Shown: in pieces, positions 56,092-64,000 of the stretch
Layout: each line of letters starts with the position of its first letter
How positions within the stretch are numbered: the stretch's first letter is position 1
From: Pseudomonas sp. IB20
GTDB lineage: Bacteria; Pseudomonadota; Gammaproteobacteria; Pseudomonadales; Pseudomonadaceae
DNA: 64,000 bases
Direction of reading: 5' to 3'
Assembly: GCF_009707325.1 (NCBI RefSeq)
Contig: NZ_CP046103.1
Location: 3,209,610 to 3,273,609 of the forward strand
Made by a program: the position numbers and the translations under genes
The notes under the pieces: model-generated
Seen by the model: only the letters and a program-made list of their open reading frames with translations
Told to the model about the DNA's origin: nothing
The model's database searches: none

Positions 56092-57102
56092 ATGAGCGAG
56101 AAAAACCCCCTGCCCTTTGCTAAAACCCAGTCCAAAGCCATGTTGCTGTGGGTGCTGGCGGTGCTGATCGGCTTGCCGTTGATCTTGCCCTCGGCAACCT
56201 TGGCCACCGAAATCCTGATCTTCGCCATGGCCGCCCTGGCCTGCAACCTGTTGCTGGGCTACACCGGCCTGTTGTCTTTCGGCCAAGGCATCTTCTTCGG
56301 TGCCGGCGCCTACTGCGCAGCGCTGCTGATGATCCACCTGCAACTGGGCCTGTTCACCGCCCTGCTCGGCGCCGCCGTGGCCGGTGGGTTCCTGGCGTTG
56401 CTGGTGGGCGCCCTGGCGATTCGGCGCACCGGCATTTACTTCGTGATGCTGACCCTGGCGTTCAGCCAGATGGCCTACTTCGTCGCCTACACCTTGAGCG
56501 ACTGGACCGGCGGTGACAACGGCCTGCTCAGCGTGCCGCGCCCGGAAATCCGTATCGGTGAAACAGTGCTGCTGTCGCTGGCCGACGCCCGCGCGTTCTA
56601 CGGCTTTGTCGCGGTGCTGTTCCTGCTGATCTTTATCGGCGCGCGCCGGGTGATCGCCTCGCCGTTCGGCAGCACCTTGATGGCGATCCGCGAAAACGAA
56701 ACCCGCGCCTCGGCGATCGGCTACGACACGCGCCACTTCAAGATCCTGGTGTTCGTGCTGTCCGGCGCGGTCACGGGGATTGCCGGGGCGTTGTACGCGA
56801 TGCTGCTGCACTTTGTGCCGCTGTCGAATATCGACCTGGCGATGTCCGAAAACATCCTGATCATGACCATCGTCGGCGGCACCGGCTCGCTGTTCGGCTC
56901 CTTGCTGGGCGCCGGTTCCATTGTGCTGCTGGGGGATTTCCTCTCCGACCTGTGGCCGCGCTGGCTGATGCTGTTGGGGGTGATCCTGATCCTGGTGGTG
57001 ATCTTCATGCGCGGTGGCTTGTGGGGCGGGTTGTCGTCGCTGTTCGAACGCGTACGTGGCAGTCGCAAAACCGCCGTCGTCGCCAAGGAGCAAGGGCTAT
57101 GA
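56092..57102 (+). CDS. LIV-type ABC transporter permease (LivM-like)
   Basis: 336-aa inner-membrane permease with about ten hydrophobic segments. LLGYTGLLSFGQGIFFGAGAY near 49-69 and GGTGSLFGSLLGAG near 263 are LivM features, and IRENETRASAIGYDTRHFK is the conserved cytoplasmic loop. ATG 56092 (MSEKNPLPF) follows GGGAG; an ATG at 56077 inside the previous gene is rejected. The stop overlaps the ATPase start (ATGA). Confidence 0.93.
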   Translation: MSEKNPLPFAKTQSKAMLLWVLAVLIGLPLILPSATLATEILIFAMAALACNLLLGYTGLLSFGQGIFFGAGAYCAALLMIHLQLGLFTALLGAAVAGGFLALLVGALAIRRTGIYFVMLTLAFSQMAYFVAYTLSDWTGGDNGLLSVPRPEIRIGETVLLSLADARAFYGFVAVLFLLIFIGARRVIASPFGSTLMAIRENETRASAIGYDTRHFKILVFVLSGAVTGIAGALYAMLLHFVPLSNIDLAMSENILIMTIVGGTGSLFGSLLGAGSIVLLGDFLSDLWPRWLMLLGVILILVVIFMRGGLWGGLSSLFERVRGSRKTAVVAKEQGL

Positions 57103-57848
57103 GCATCCTATTGGAAACTAAAAACCTGGCGCTGGCCTACGGCGCGTTCCATGCGGTGAACGGCGTCAACCTCAAGGTCGAAGCCGGCACCATCCACACC
57201 ATCATCGGCCCCAACGGCGCGGGCAAGACCAGCCTGTTCCACTGCCTCACCGGCGAACGCCAGGCCACCGCCGGGGCGATTCATTTCGACGGCAAGAACC
57301 TGATGCGCAAACCGGCTCACGCCCGCGTCGGCCTGGGCATGGCGCGCTCGTTCCAGCTCACCAGCCTGTTCCAGAACCTCAGCGTGCGCGAGAACCTGCG
57401 CCTGGCCGCCCAAGGCCGCGACGGTGCGCGCGCCCTGAATTTCTGGCGCCGGGTCGACAGCAAACGCGAACACCTGGAGATGGCCGACCAGGTACTGGAG
57501 CGCCTGCAGCTCACCGCCCGCGCCGACACCCTGGCTGGCGAGTTGTCCCACGGCCAGCAACGCGTGCTGGAGGTGGGCATGTCGATCTGCTCCAAGCCCA
57601 AACTGTTGATGCTCGACGAGCCCACCTCGGGCATGGGCATCGATGACATCCCGATCATGACCCAACTGATCAGCGACCTGGGCCGCGACCACACGGTGCT
57701 GTTGATCGAACACAACATGAGCATTGTCATGTCCATCAGCCAACGCATCACCGTGATGAGCCACGGCCAGATCCTGGTGGAAGGCACGCCGCAATTTGTG
57801 CGCGCCGATGAGCGCGTGCGCACTGCATACCTTGGGGAGGCTGCCTGA
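57099..57848 (+). CDS. LIV-type ABC transporter ATPase (LivG-like)
   Basis: 249-aa ATP-binding subunit: Walker A GPNGAGKTS near 36-44, signature LSHGQQRVLEVGMSI near 148, Walker B LLMLDEPTSGM, and switch HNMSIVMSI. The signature has LSHGQ, as in other LivG proteins. ATG 57099 (MSILLETKNLALAYG) overlaps the livM-type stop. The next ATPase gene overlaps by one base. Confidence 0.94.
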   Translation: MSILLETKNLALAYGAFHAVNGVNLKVEAGTIHTIIGPNGAGKTSLFHCLTGERQATAGAIHFDGKNLMRKPAHARVGLGMARSFQLTSLFQNLSVRENLRLAAQGRDGARALNFWRRVDSKREHLEMADQVLERLQLTARADTLAGELSHGQQRVLEVGMSICSKPKLLMLDEPTSGMGIDDIPIMTQLISDLGRDHTVLLIEHNMSIVMSISQRITVMSHGQILVEGTPQFVRADERVRTAYLGEAA

Positions 57849-58543
57849 TGCTGATCGTCGAAAACATCCATTCCTACTACGACAAGAGCCATGTGCTGGA
57901 AGGCGTGTCGCTGACCGTCAACCCCGGCGAGCTGGTGACGTTGCTGGGGCGTAATGGCGCCGGCAAGACCACCACACTGCGCAGCATCCTCGGGATTATC
58001 TGCCCGCGCCAGGGCCAGATTCATTTCAACGGCCAGGCGCTGGTGGGGCAAAAGATCTTTGAAATCGCCCGCCGGGGTTTGGCGCTGGTGCCGGAAAATC
58101 GCGGGATCTTCCGCCTGCTCACCGTCGAAGAAAACCTGCGCATCGCCGTGCGTAAGACCAGCCGCTGGCAGCTGGAAGATGTGTACGGCATGTTCCCGCG
58201 CCTCAAGGAGCGGCGCAAAAACGCCGGCCACGCCCTCTCCGGCGGCGAGCAACAGATGCTAGCCATCGCCCGCGCGCTGCTCAACGACCCCAAGCTGCTG
58301 ATCCTCGATGAGCCCACCGAAGGCCTGGCACCGGTAATCGTCGACGAGCTGGTGAAGATCCTGCGCAAGGTCAAGGACGACGGCCTGCCGGTGCTGCTGG
58401 TGGAACAGAACCTGATGGTCTGCGACAAGCTCGCCGACCGCCATTACGTACTCGAACAAGGCCGCGTGGTCTACGAGGGCAGTGCTGCTGCGTTCCGCGC
58501 CGACCCGACGATCAAGAACCGCTACTTGGCGCTGAGCGCCTGA
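57848..58543 (+). CDS. LIV-type ABC transporter ATPase (LivF-like)
   Basis: 231-aa second ATP-binding subunit: Walker A GRNGAGKTT near 35-43, signature LSGGEQQMLAIARALL near 135, Walker B LLILDEPTEGLAP, and the LivF feature LVPENRGIFRLLTVEENLRI. Completes a five-gene LIV-type importer. The hydrolase gene begins 13 bp later. Confidence 0.95.
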   Translation: MLIVENIHSYYDKSHVLEGVSLTVNPGELVTLLGRNGAGKTTTLRSILGIICPRQGQIHFNGQALVGQKIFEIARRGLALVPENRGIFRLLTVEENLRIAVRKTSRWQLEDVYGMFPRLKERRKNAGHALSGGEQQMLAIARALLNDPKLLILDEPTEGLAPVIVDELVKILRKVKDDGLPVLLVEQNLMVCDKLADRHYVLEQGRVVYEGSAAAFRADPTIKNRYLALSA

Positions 58544-58556
58544 CCGGAGACTGCCC

Positions 58557-59825
58557 ATGAATAGTTTTGCGCAACCGCTCCAGAGCAACGCCCCGCTGAT
58601 CAACCGCGACCGCCTGTGGCAATCGCTGATGGACCTGGCCCAACTCGGCGCTACCGTCAAAGGCGGCGTGTGCCGTCTGGCGCTCACCGATCTGGACCGC
58701 CAGGCCCGCGACCTGTTTGTGCAGTGGTGCGAGGCGGCCGGGTGCAGCGTGAGTGTCGACGCCATCGGCAATATTTTCGCCCGTCGCGCAGGGCGTAATC
58801 CCGCCCTGCCCCCGGTGATGACCGGCAGCCATATCGACACCCAACCCACCGGCGGCAAGTTTGACGGCTGCTACGGGGTGATGGCCGGGCTGGAAGTGAT
58901 CCGCACCTTGAATGACCTCGGCATTGAGACCCAAGCGCCGATTGAAGTGGTGGTGTGGACCAACGAAGAAGGCTCGCGCTTCCCGCCGTGCATGATGGGC
59001 TCCGGGGTCTTTGCCGGTCAGTTCGACTTGCAGGACACCCTCGACAAACTCGACGAGCAAGGCCTGTCGGTAGGAGCCGAACTGCAGCGCATCGGCTATG
59101 CCGGTTCGCGCGCGGTGCTCGGCCACGCGGTGGGCGCATATTTCGAGGCACACATCGAGCAAGGCCCGGTGTTGGAAGACCAGGCCACCACCATCGGCGT
59201 GGTCATGGGTTGCCTGGGCCAGAAGTGGTTCGACCTGACCCTCACCGGCGTCGAAGCCCACGCCGGCCCCACGCCCATGCACCTGCGCAAGGACGCGCTG
59301 GTCGGCGCCGCCGAGGTGGTCAGCGCGGTGAACCGTATCGCCCATCAGCAACAACCGCACGCTTGCGGCACCGTTGGCTGCCTGAGCCTGCACCCCGGTT
59401 CACGCAACGTGATTCCCGGCCAGGTGCACATGACCCTCGACCTGCGTCACCTGCATGCCGACAAGCTGCAGGCCATGGTCGATGAAGTGCGCGGCGTGAT
59501 CGAAGCCACCGCTGCCCGGCATGGGTTGACGTTTGAACTGACGCCCACCGCCGACTTCCCGCCGCTGGACTTCAACCCGGCCTGCGTCAACGCGGTGCGC
59601 GATGGCGCAGCAGCTTTGGGCTTGAGCCATATGGACATCGTCAGCGGCGCCGGGCATGACGCGATTTTCGTCGCCGAACTCGGCCCAGCCGGGATGATTT
59701 TTGTGCCGTGCGAAGGCGGCATCAGCCACAACGAAATCGAAAACGCTGCGCCGGATGACCTGGCGGCAGGCTGCGCGGTGTTGCTGCGCGCCATGGTCAA
59801 CGCGGCACAGGGGGAGCTGGCATGA
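58557..59825 (+). CDS. Second Zn-dependent N-carbamoyl amino-acid hydrolase (HyuC/allantoate amidohydrolase family)
   Basis: 422-aa M20-family amidohydrolase with all five metal ligands at H92, D103, E138, H199 and H391, the same numbering as the paralogue at 3782-5065 with no gap over 410 residues (about 78% identical by manual count). In this operon, behind a LIV-type importer and before an amidase, it probably hydrolyses an imported N-carbamoyl or ureido compound rather than the pyrimidine product. The stop overlaps the amidase ATG (ATGA). Divergence is highest at residues 1-16, 150-190 and 300-325. Confidence 0.88.
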   Translation: MNSFAQPLQSNAPLINRDRLWQSLMDLAQLGATVKGGVCRLALTDLDRQARDLFVQWCEAAGCSVSVDAIGNIFARRAGRNPALPPVMTGSHIDTQPTGGKFDGCYGVMAGLEVIRTLNDLGIETQAPIEVVVWTNEEGSRFPPCMMGSGVFAGQFDLQDTLDKLDEQGLSVGAELQRIGYAGSRAVLGHAVGAYFEAHIEQGPVLEDQATTIGVVMGCLGQKWFDLTLTGVEAHAGPTPMHLRKDALVGAAEVVSAVNRIAHQQQPHACGTVGCLSLHPGSRNVIPGQVHMTLDLRHLHADKLQAMVDEVRGVIEATAARHGLTFELTPTADFPPLDFNPACVNAVRDGAAALGLSHMDIVSGAGHDAIFVAELGPAGMIFVPCEGGISHNEIENAAPDDLAAGCAVLLRAMVNAAQGELA

Positions 59826-61222
59826 GTGAGATGGGGCAACTGACAGCGGTGCAACTGCTGCAGCATTTTCGTGACAAGAGCCTGTCGCCGGTGGAGGTCA
59901 CCGAAGACGCTTTGCTGCGTATCGAGCGCTACAACCCGGTGGTGAACGCCTACTGCCATGTCGATCCGGAAGGCGCATTGAACGCTGCGCGCGCCTCGGA
60001 GCAACGTTGGCTCAAGGGTCAACCCTGCGGCGCGCTGGACGGTGTGCCTGCATCCATCAAAGACCTGACGTTGACGCTCGGCATGCCCACCCGCAAGGGC
60101 TCGCGCACATCATCCGCCGACGGGCCGTGGAACGTGGATGCGCCCTTCTCAGCCTTGATGCGCAAGGCCGGCGCGGTGTTGCTGGGCAAGACCACCACCC
60201 CGGAATTCGGCTGGAAAGGCGTCACCGACAACCCGCTGTACGGCATCACCCGCAACCCGTGGGACACGCGCACCACGGCGGGTGGCTCATCCGGTGGCGC
60301 GGGGGCGGCGGCGGCGTTGAACCTGGGCGTGCTGCACCAGGGCAGCGATGCCGGCGGCTCGATTCGGATTCCGTGTGCGTTTACCGGCACTTTCGGCATC
60401 AAGCCGACCTTCGGCTATGTGCCGCAATGGCCAGCCAGTTCCATGACCATTCTGTCGCACCTGGGGCCGATGACCCGCACGGTGGAAGACACCGTGCTGA
60501 TGCTGCAAACCGTCGCGCAGCCGGATGCGCGCGATGGCCTGATCGGCGCGCCACGGACCACGCCATGGCTCACCCCAGGTACAGATTTGAAAGGCTTGCG
60601 TGTGGCCTACAGCCCCACATTCGGTTATGTGGATGTCGATCCGCAAGTGGCCAAAGTCGTCGCCCAAGCGGTTGACGGTTTGGTGCAACTGGGCGCACAT
60701 GTCGAGCAGATCGACCCGGGGTTCAGCGACCCTCTGCAGGTGTTCAGTACCTTATGGGCCGCCGGCGCCGCACGCCTGACCAGCACGATGAGCGAGGCGC
60801 AAAAACAGCTGCTGGACACGGGCCTGCTGCGCATTGCACAACGCGGCGAGCACCTGAGCCTGGGCGACTTTAACGACGCCCTCGAAGCGCGTGCTGCACT
60901 GGTCGCGCGGATGGCCGCGTTCCACGAGCATTACGATGTGCTGGTTTCGCCGATGATGCCGATCACCGCGTTCGAGGCTGGGCACAACGTGCCGCCGGGT
61001 TCGGGTATGACTGAGTGGATGCAATGGACGCCGTTTACCTATCCCTTCAACCTCACACAGCAACCGGCGGCGTCGGTGCCGTGCGGGCTGGCGGAGAATG
61101 GCTTGCCGGTGGGCCTGCATGTGGTGGCCGCGCGGTTTGCGGATGAACAGGTGCTGCGGGTGTGCCAGGCCTATGCAAAGGCGTTCCCCGCCGACCACCT
61201 TGAAGCACCGTGCGTGCTCTGA
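59822..61222 (+). CDS. Amidase-signature-family amidase
   Basis: 466-aa amidase with the Ser-cisSer-Lys triad: lysine in VPASIKDLTLTLG near 80, the cis-serine in RTTAGGSSGGAGAAAALNLG near 155, and the nucleophile serine in QGSDAGGSIRIPCAFTG near 180. Family members hydrolyse aliphatic or aryl amides to acid and ammonia. Translationally coupled to the carbamoyl hydrolase; last gene of the import/hydrolysis operon. GatA is excluded by the context and the lack of its partners. Substrate not determinable by sequence. Confidence 0.9.
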   Translation: MSEMGQLTAVQLLQHFRDKSLSPVEVTEDALLRIERYNPVVNAYCHVDPEGALNAARASEQRWLKGQPCGALDGVPASIKDLTLTLGMPTRKGSRTSSADGPWNVDAPFSALMRKAGAVLLGKTTTPEFGWKGVTDNPLYGITRNPWDTRTTAGGSSGGAGAAAALNLGVLHQGSDAGGSIRIPCAFTGTFGIKPTFGYVPQWPASSMTILSHLGPMTRTVEDTVLMLQTVAQPDARDGLIGAPRTTPWLTPGTDLKGLRVAYSPTFGYVDVDPQVAKVVAQAVDGLVQLGAHVEQIDPGFSDPLQVFSTLWAAGAARLTSTMSEAQKQLLDTGLLRIAQRGEHLSLGDFNDALEARAALVARMAAFHEHYDVLVSPMMPITAFEAGHNVPPGSGMTEWMQWTPFTYPFNLTQQPAASVPCGLAENGLPVGLHVVAARFADEQVLRVCQAYAKAFPADHLEAPCVL

Positions 61223-61274
61223 ACTGTGGCTTTCGACCGCGGGTTGCGCTGTGCATCTGTGGTTGGATCTGGCT

Positions 61275-61280
61275 TATAAT
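61275..61280 (+). promoter_or_regulatory. Consensus -10 box for the small secreted gene
   Basis: TATAAT in TGGCTTATAATTC, 35 bp before the ATG at 61315. A good -35 at 17 bp is not evident (TGCATC at 61252). Confidence 0.5.
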
Positions 61281-61314
61281 TCGCGCTTCAATTTTGTTGC
61301 GCGGATTGTTTCTG

Positions 61315-61590
61315 ATGCTATTCACTAGGACCGTTCTGGCGAGTGCAGTGCTCGCCATCCTGCCGGCCATGGCCCACGCCACAGCGCTGGACCTGACCTA
61401 CGAAGCCCCTGCCACCGAGGCTGCGCCACAGGCTGCACCGGCGACGGCCAAATCGTTGTTCCCGGTTACGACCCAGCCGCCGGTGACATTCGAGTACAAC
61501 TGCAAGGGCCCACGCTGCACGTATGAACATGACCTGGAGCAGCGTCATGAAGACCAGACGACGCAAAGCTGGTCCGTCGGTTTTCAGTGA
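61315..61590 (+). CDS. Small secreted hypothetical protein, 91 aa
   Basis: Signal peptide MLFTRTVLASAVLAILPAMA, cleaved near AHA-TALDL, followed by about 68 residues: an Ala/Pro-rich linker and a charged end with a CKGPRC pair and EHDLEQRHEDQT. I recognise no family. The two cysteines three... four residues apart could bind metal or form a disulfide in the periplasm. ATG 61315 is chosen because it begins a complete signal peptide; an in-frame ATG at 61210 overlaps the amidase end. A TATAAT box lies 35 bp upstream, so it is probably transcribed on its own. Confidence 0.65.
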   Translation: MLFTRTVLASAVLAILPAMAHATALDLTYEAPATEAAPQAAPATAKSLFPVTTQPPVTFEYNCKGPRCTYEHDLEQRHEDQTTQSWSVGFQ

Positions 61591-61623
61591 CGGTCAGGTA
61601 ATCTTTAGCTGAATTTTTGGGTA

Positions 61624-61738
61624 GATTGAGTACGCAAGAGCCCTTTTGGTTACTTTTGGGGCTCTTTTCCAAAAGTGACCCGCCGTAAGGGCGGAACCAA
61701 TAGCCGCCGTTACCGCAGCAACGGATATGTACTCAATC
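61624..61738. repeat. MITE-like intergenic repeat with 10-bp terminal inverted repeats
   Basis: GATTGAGTAC at 61624-61633 and GTACTCAATC at 61729-61738 are perfect inverted ends of a 115-bp unit. Inside lie the CCGCC-GTAAG-GGCGG hairpin and CCGTTACCGCAGCAACGG. A left-truncated copy is at 3620-3699. Short size, terminal inverted repeats and no coding capacity fit a non-autonomous mobile element or a Pseudomonas intergenic repeat family. Confidence 0.75.
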
Positions 61739-61828
61739 CGCCTAAAGAAGCACCATCACAGGCAACCCACCTCCCACAGCGTTGAACACATTCCACTACA
61801 ATGCCCCCCATTCATCCCCGGGGGCTTC

Positions 61829-62692
61829 ATGGACATCGAACTGGCACGCACCTTCCTCGAAATAACCCGCAGCGGCAGCCTGGCCGCAGCGGCCGAGAAA
61901 CTGCACGTCACCCAGACCGCCATCACCGCACGCGTGAAAAACCTCGAAAGCCAACTCAACAGCACGCTGTTCATCCGCAACCGCGCCGGTGCACGCCTGA
62001 CCGCCGACGGCGAGGCCTTTGTGGTCTACGCCAACCAGCTGCTGCAAACCTGGGAAGCCGCAAAACGTGACCTACCGCTGCCCGACGGCTACCGCAATGT
62101 GTTGCATATCGGCGGTGAGGTCAGCCTGTGCAACCCACTGATGCTCGGCTGGGCCCAAGCCCTGCGCGAACATATCCCGGGGCACGCCTTGCGTACCGAA
62201 GTACGCGAAGGCGAATACCTGCTGCGCCAACTGGAACTGGGCGTGCTCGACGCCGCCCTAGTGTTCCAACCCCAATACTGGCCAGGGTTGCAGGTAGAGC
62301 AGGTGCTGGAAGAAAAACTGATCCTGGTGCAGTTGGTGAGCAAACCCGACCCGTACGTCTACATCGACTGGGGCCCAGGGTTTCGCCAGCAGCATGACGC
62401 CGCCCTACCCGACAAGGCCCGCGCCGCGCTGAGTTTCAACCTCGGGCCGCTAGCCTTGCAGTACATCCTGGAAAACGGCGGCGCCGGTTATTTCCGCACG
62501 CGCGTGGTGCAAAGCTACCTGGACAGCGGCGTGATGCAGCGCGTGCCGAAGGCGCCGGAGTTCAGTTTCCCGACTTACCTGGTGTACTCACGGGCGCGGG
62601 ATTCGGCGGTGTTGCAACAGGCACTGGCGTTGCTGCGCGATGTGGTCAAAGCCGAAAGTGACTGGTCACAACGCTGGGACCCGCTGATTTGA
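61829..62692 (+). CDS. LysR-family transcriptional regulator
   Basis: 287-aa LTTR. The winged helix (MDIELARTFLEITRSGSLAA, then AAEKLHVTQTAITARVKNLE) is at 1-40 and an effector domain of PBP type II follows (LHIGGEVSLCNPLMLGWAQAL near 92 and later). ATG 61829 starts the standard LTTR N-terminus; GGGGGC precedes it. Its target is not clear: the LacI gene follows 58 bp later on the same strand, and no divergent gene is adjacent, which is unusual for a LysR regulator. Confidence 0.9.
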   Translation: MDIELARTFLEITRSGSLAAAAEKLHVTQTAITARVKNLESQLNSTLFIRNRAGARLTADGEAFVVYANQLLQTWEAAKRDLPLPDGYRNVLHIGGEVSLCNPLMLGWAQALREHIPGHALRTEVREGEYLLRQLELGVLDAALVFQPQYWPGLQVEQVLEEKLILVQLVSKPDPYVYIDWGPGFRQQHDAALPDKARAALSFNLGPLALQYILENGGAGYFRTRVVQSYLDSGVMQRVPKAPEFSFPTYLVYSRARDSAVLQQALALLRDVVKAESDWSQRWDPLI

Positions 62693-62750
62693 ATCACCCT
62701 ACACCTGCGCGCATGCTAGCCTGCGGATGTTTCCTTTTGCAGCCTTAGCG

Positions 62751-63755
62751 ATGAACAAGAAAAAGTCCGTCACCATCAGCGACATCGCCAAACGGGTCGG
62801 CATGACCACCATCACGGTGTCCCGCGCGCTGAGCAAGCCCGACCTGGTCAAACCCGCCACCCTGGCGCGCATTCTCGAAGTCGCGCGGGAGCTGGATTAC
62901 GTGCCGAACGCCTTTGCCCGTGGGCTCAAGCGCAGTGAAAGCCTGATCATCGGTGTGATCACAGCGTCGGTGGACAACCCGTTCTACAGCGAAATGATCA
63001 AGGCGATTTCCCGCGAGGCCAAACAGCACGGCTACACCATCATGCTGGTGGACACCGACGAGCTCGAAGAACTGGAAAGCAAAGCCGTCGACACCCTGCT
63101 GGGCTACCGCGTGGCGGGGATCATCTTGTCGCCGGTCTCCGATGAGCCGAGCTACCAGCCTGATTACCTGGAGCGCCTGGGCAACGGCAAAACCCCGGTG
63201 GTGCTGCTCGACCGTACGATTCACGACAGCCCGTTCAGCCGTGTGGTGCTCGACAACTACCACAGCGGCATCCAGGCCGCGCACTACCTGCTGCGCCAGA
63301 CACCCGAGCTCAAGCGCCTGCTGGTGCTGACCGGGCCCGCGCATTCGCGTATCACTGTGGAGCGCCTCAAGGGCCTGCGCGAAGTGCTCGCCGACCATCC
63401 GCATATTCAGGTTGAAGTGCAGGCCGGCGACTACACGCTGATGCCGTCGTACCTGCACACCCTCGACTACCTGGCCGAACACACGGCGCCGGACGCGATC
63501 ATGGGCTTCAACCAGTTGATCACCCTCGGCGCGTTGCGCGCCTTGCGCATGCACAACATCCCCCACGACAGCCTGACCATCTGCGGCATTGACCGCCTGC
63601 CCTTCGCCGATATCTTCGGTGTGCCCATCGCCTGCGTGGCCCACGACGCCTCCTTGGCCGGCAGCAGCGCGGTACGCCTGCTGCTTGATCGCCTGGAAGA
63701 TCCGTACAAACCACGGGACAAAGTGGTGATCACAGGCGTTTTGGAAAACGGCTAG
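62751..63755 (+). CDS. LacI-family transcriptional regulator (GntR-of-gluconate type)
   Basis: 334-aa repressor with an N-terminal LacI helix-turn-helix (VTISDIAKRVGMTTITVSRA at about 6-25, then LSKPDLVKPATLARILEVAR) and hinge (YVPNAFARGLKRSESLIIGV). The periplasmic-binding-like ligand domain ends MGFNQLITLGALRALRMHNI, then GIDRLPFADIF. It resembles gluconate/sugar-acid repressors. ATG 62751 (MNKKKSVTISD) is preferred to 62727, although the ribosome site is weak for both. Its stop overlaps that of the convergent SDR gene (CTAG). Confidence 0.88.
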   Translation: MNKKKSVTISDIAKRVGMTTITVSRALSKPDLVKPATLARILEVARELDYVPNAFARGLKRSESLIIGVITASVDNPFYSEMIKAISREAKQHGYTIMLVDTDELEELESKAVDTLLGYRVAGIILSPVSDEPSYQPDYLERLGNGKTPVVLLDRTIHDSPFSRVVLDNYHSGIQAAHYLLRQTPELKRLLVLTGPAHSRITVERLKGLREVLADHPHIQVEVQAGDYTLMPSYLHTLDYLAEHTAPDAIMGFNQLITLGALRALRMHNIPHDSLTICGIDRLPFADIFGVPIACVAHDASLAGSSAVRLLLDRLEDPYKPRDKVVITGVLENG

Positions 63756-64000
63756 CGGCTGGTGTAGCCGCCATCAATCGGCAGGCTTACGCCGCTGATC
63801 ATGCTCGCGGCGTCGCTGAGCAGGAATAGCACCGGCAGTGCGACTTCCACGGTTTCAGCGAAACGCCCCAACGGAATGGCCGCCAGCGCTGGGTCGCGCT
63901 TGGCCGGGTCGGACCAGGCCCTGGTCGCCATGGGTGTGAGCGTGACGGTGGGGTTAACGCTGTTGACGCGTATACCGAAACGGCCCCATTCGGCGCATTG
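63752..64000 (-). CDS. Short-chain dehydrogenase/reductase, C-terminal fragment
   Basis: The last 82 residues of an SDR enzyme; the reading frame is open to the window edge and the start lies beyond 64000. Seen on the minus strand: a GIRVNSVNPTVTLTPMA segment (the RVN-x-V-x-P region after the catalytic YxxxK), GRFAETVEVALPVLFLLSDAASMISG and the end LPIDGGYTSR, all typical of classical SDR. Next to a LacI-type regulator it probably oxidises a sugar, sugar alcohol or sugar acid. Its stop overlaps the LacI stop by three bases. Confidence 0.85.
   Translation of the reverse strand, partial: QCAEWGRFGIRVNSVNPTVTLTPMATRAWSDPAKRDPALAAIPLGRFAETVEVALPVLFLLSDAASMISGVSLPIDGGYTSR

Overview
The window is a chromosomal segment of a GC-rich gammaproteobacterium, almost certainly of the Pseudomonas fluorescens group. 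Support comes from a pyoverdine block (pvdA, an FpvI-type sigma factor, pvdRT-opmQ) with PvdS-type IS boxes, a bkd operon with a divergent bkdR, an OprD-family porin, and many GTGGGAGC-type REP palindromes between genes. No rRNA, tRNA, CRISPR array, prophage or insertion sequence was seen. The content is dense catabolic, transport and regulatory core genome.

Layout. 1-3458: the end of a tripartite RND efflux operon (permease fragment, adaptor, outer-membrane lipoprotein). 3782-12291: reductive pyrimidine catabolism (NCS1 permease, preT/preA dihydropyrimidine dehydrogenase, dihydropyrimidinase, N-carbamoyl-beta-alanine hydrolase) and a TetR regulator whose start region is tandemly duplicated. 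12585-14273: a YjaB-like acetyltransferase and copCD. 14452-18515: hexuronate oxidation (OprD porin, uronate dehydrogenase, SMP-30 lactonase, aldose epimerase) with a shared 13-bp operator-like motif. 18590-21387: EmrAB-like export pair. 21579-24973: sulfide/persulfide detoxification (TauE, SQR, BigR/SqrR-type ArsR, ETHE1/Blh dioxygenase). 24970-28258: a chemoreceptor and HD-GYP gene in probable operon, plus a small unknown gene. 28405-35270: bkdR, bkdA1-A2-B-lpdV and an ilvE-type aminotransferase.

36586-42478: a CtlX-type citrulline hydrolase, ornithine cyclodeaminase, a polar amino-acid ABC transporter and an Lrp regulator. These could form a complete citrulline to ornithine to proline route, with an AGCCGATTC palindrome in front of two of its genes. 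42593-45213: an unknown secreted protein with an 85-bp tandem duplication at its end, then a TIGR03915/radical-SAM DNA-repair pair behind a near-perfect LexA box. 45247-51998: pyoverdine ornithine hydroxylase, FpvI-like sigma factor and PvdRT-OpmQ efflux. 52101-52862: an alpha/beta-hydrolase-like protein that has lost its nucleophile. 52972-61222: GntR regulator, LIV-type ABC transporter, a second carbamoyl hydrolase (about 78% identical to the one at 3782) and an amidase, probably for uptake and hydrolysis of an amide or carbamoyl compound. 61315-64000: a small secreted protein, a MITE-like repeat, LysR and LacI regulators and the end of an SDR gene.

The points most worth checking are the LexA-controlled radical-SAM pair, the citrulline-to-proline module with its palindromic sites, the two exact tandem duplications (150 and 85 bp), the missing fpvR between fpvI and pvdR, and the nucleophile-less hydrolase. 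I found no system that can be declared wholly new from sequence alone.
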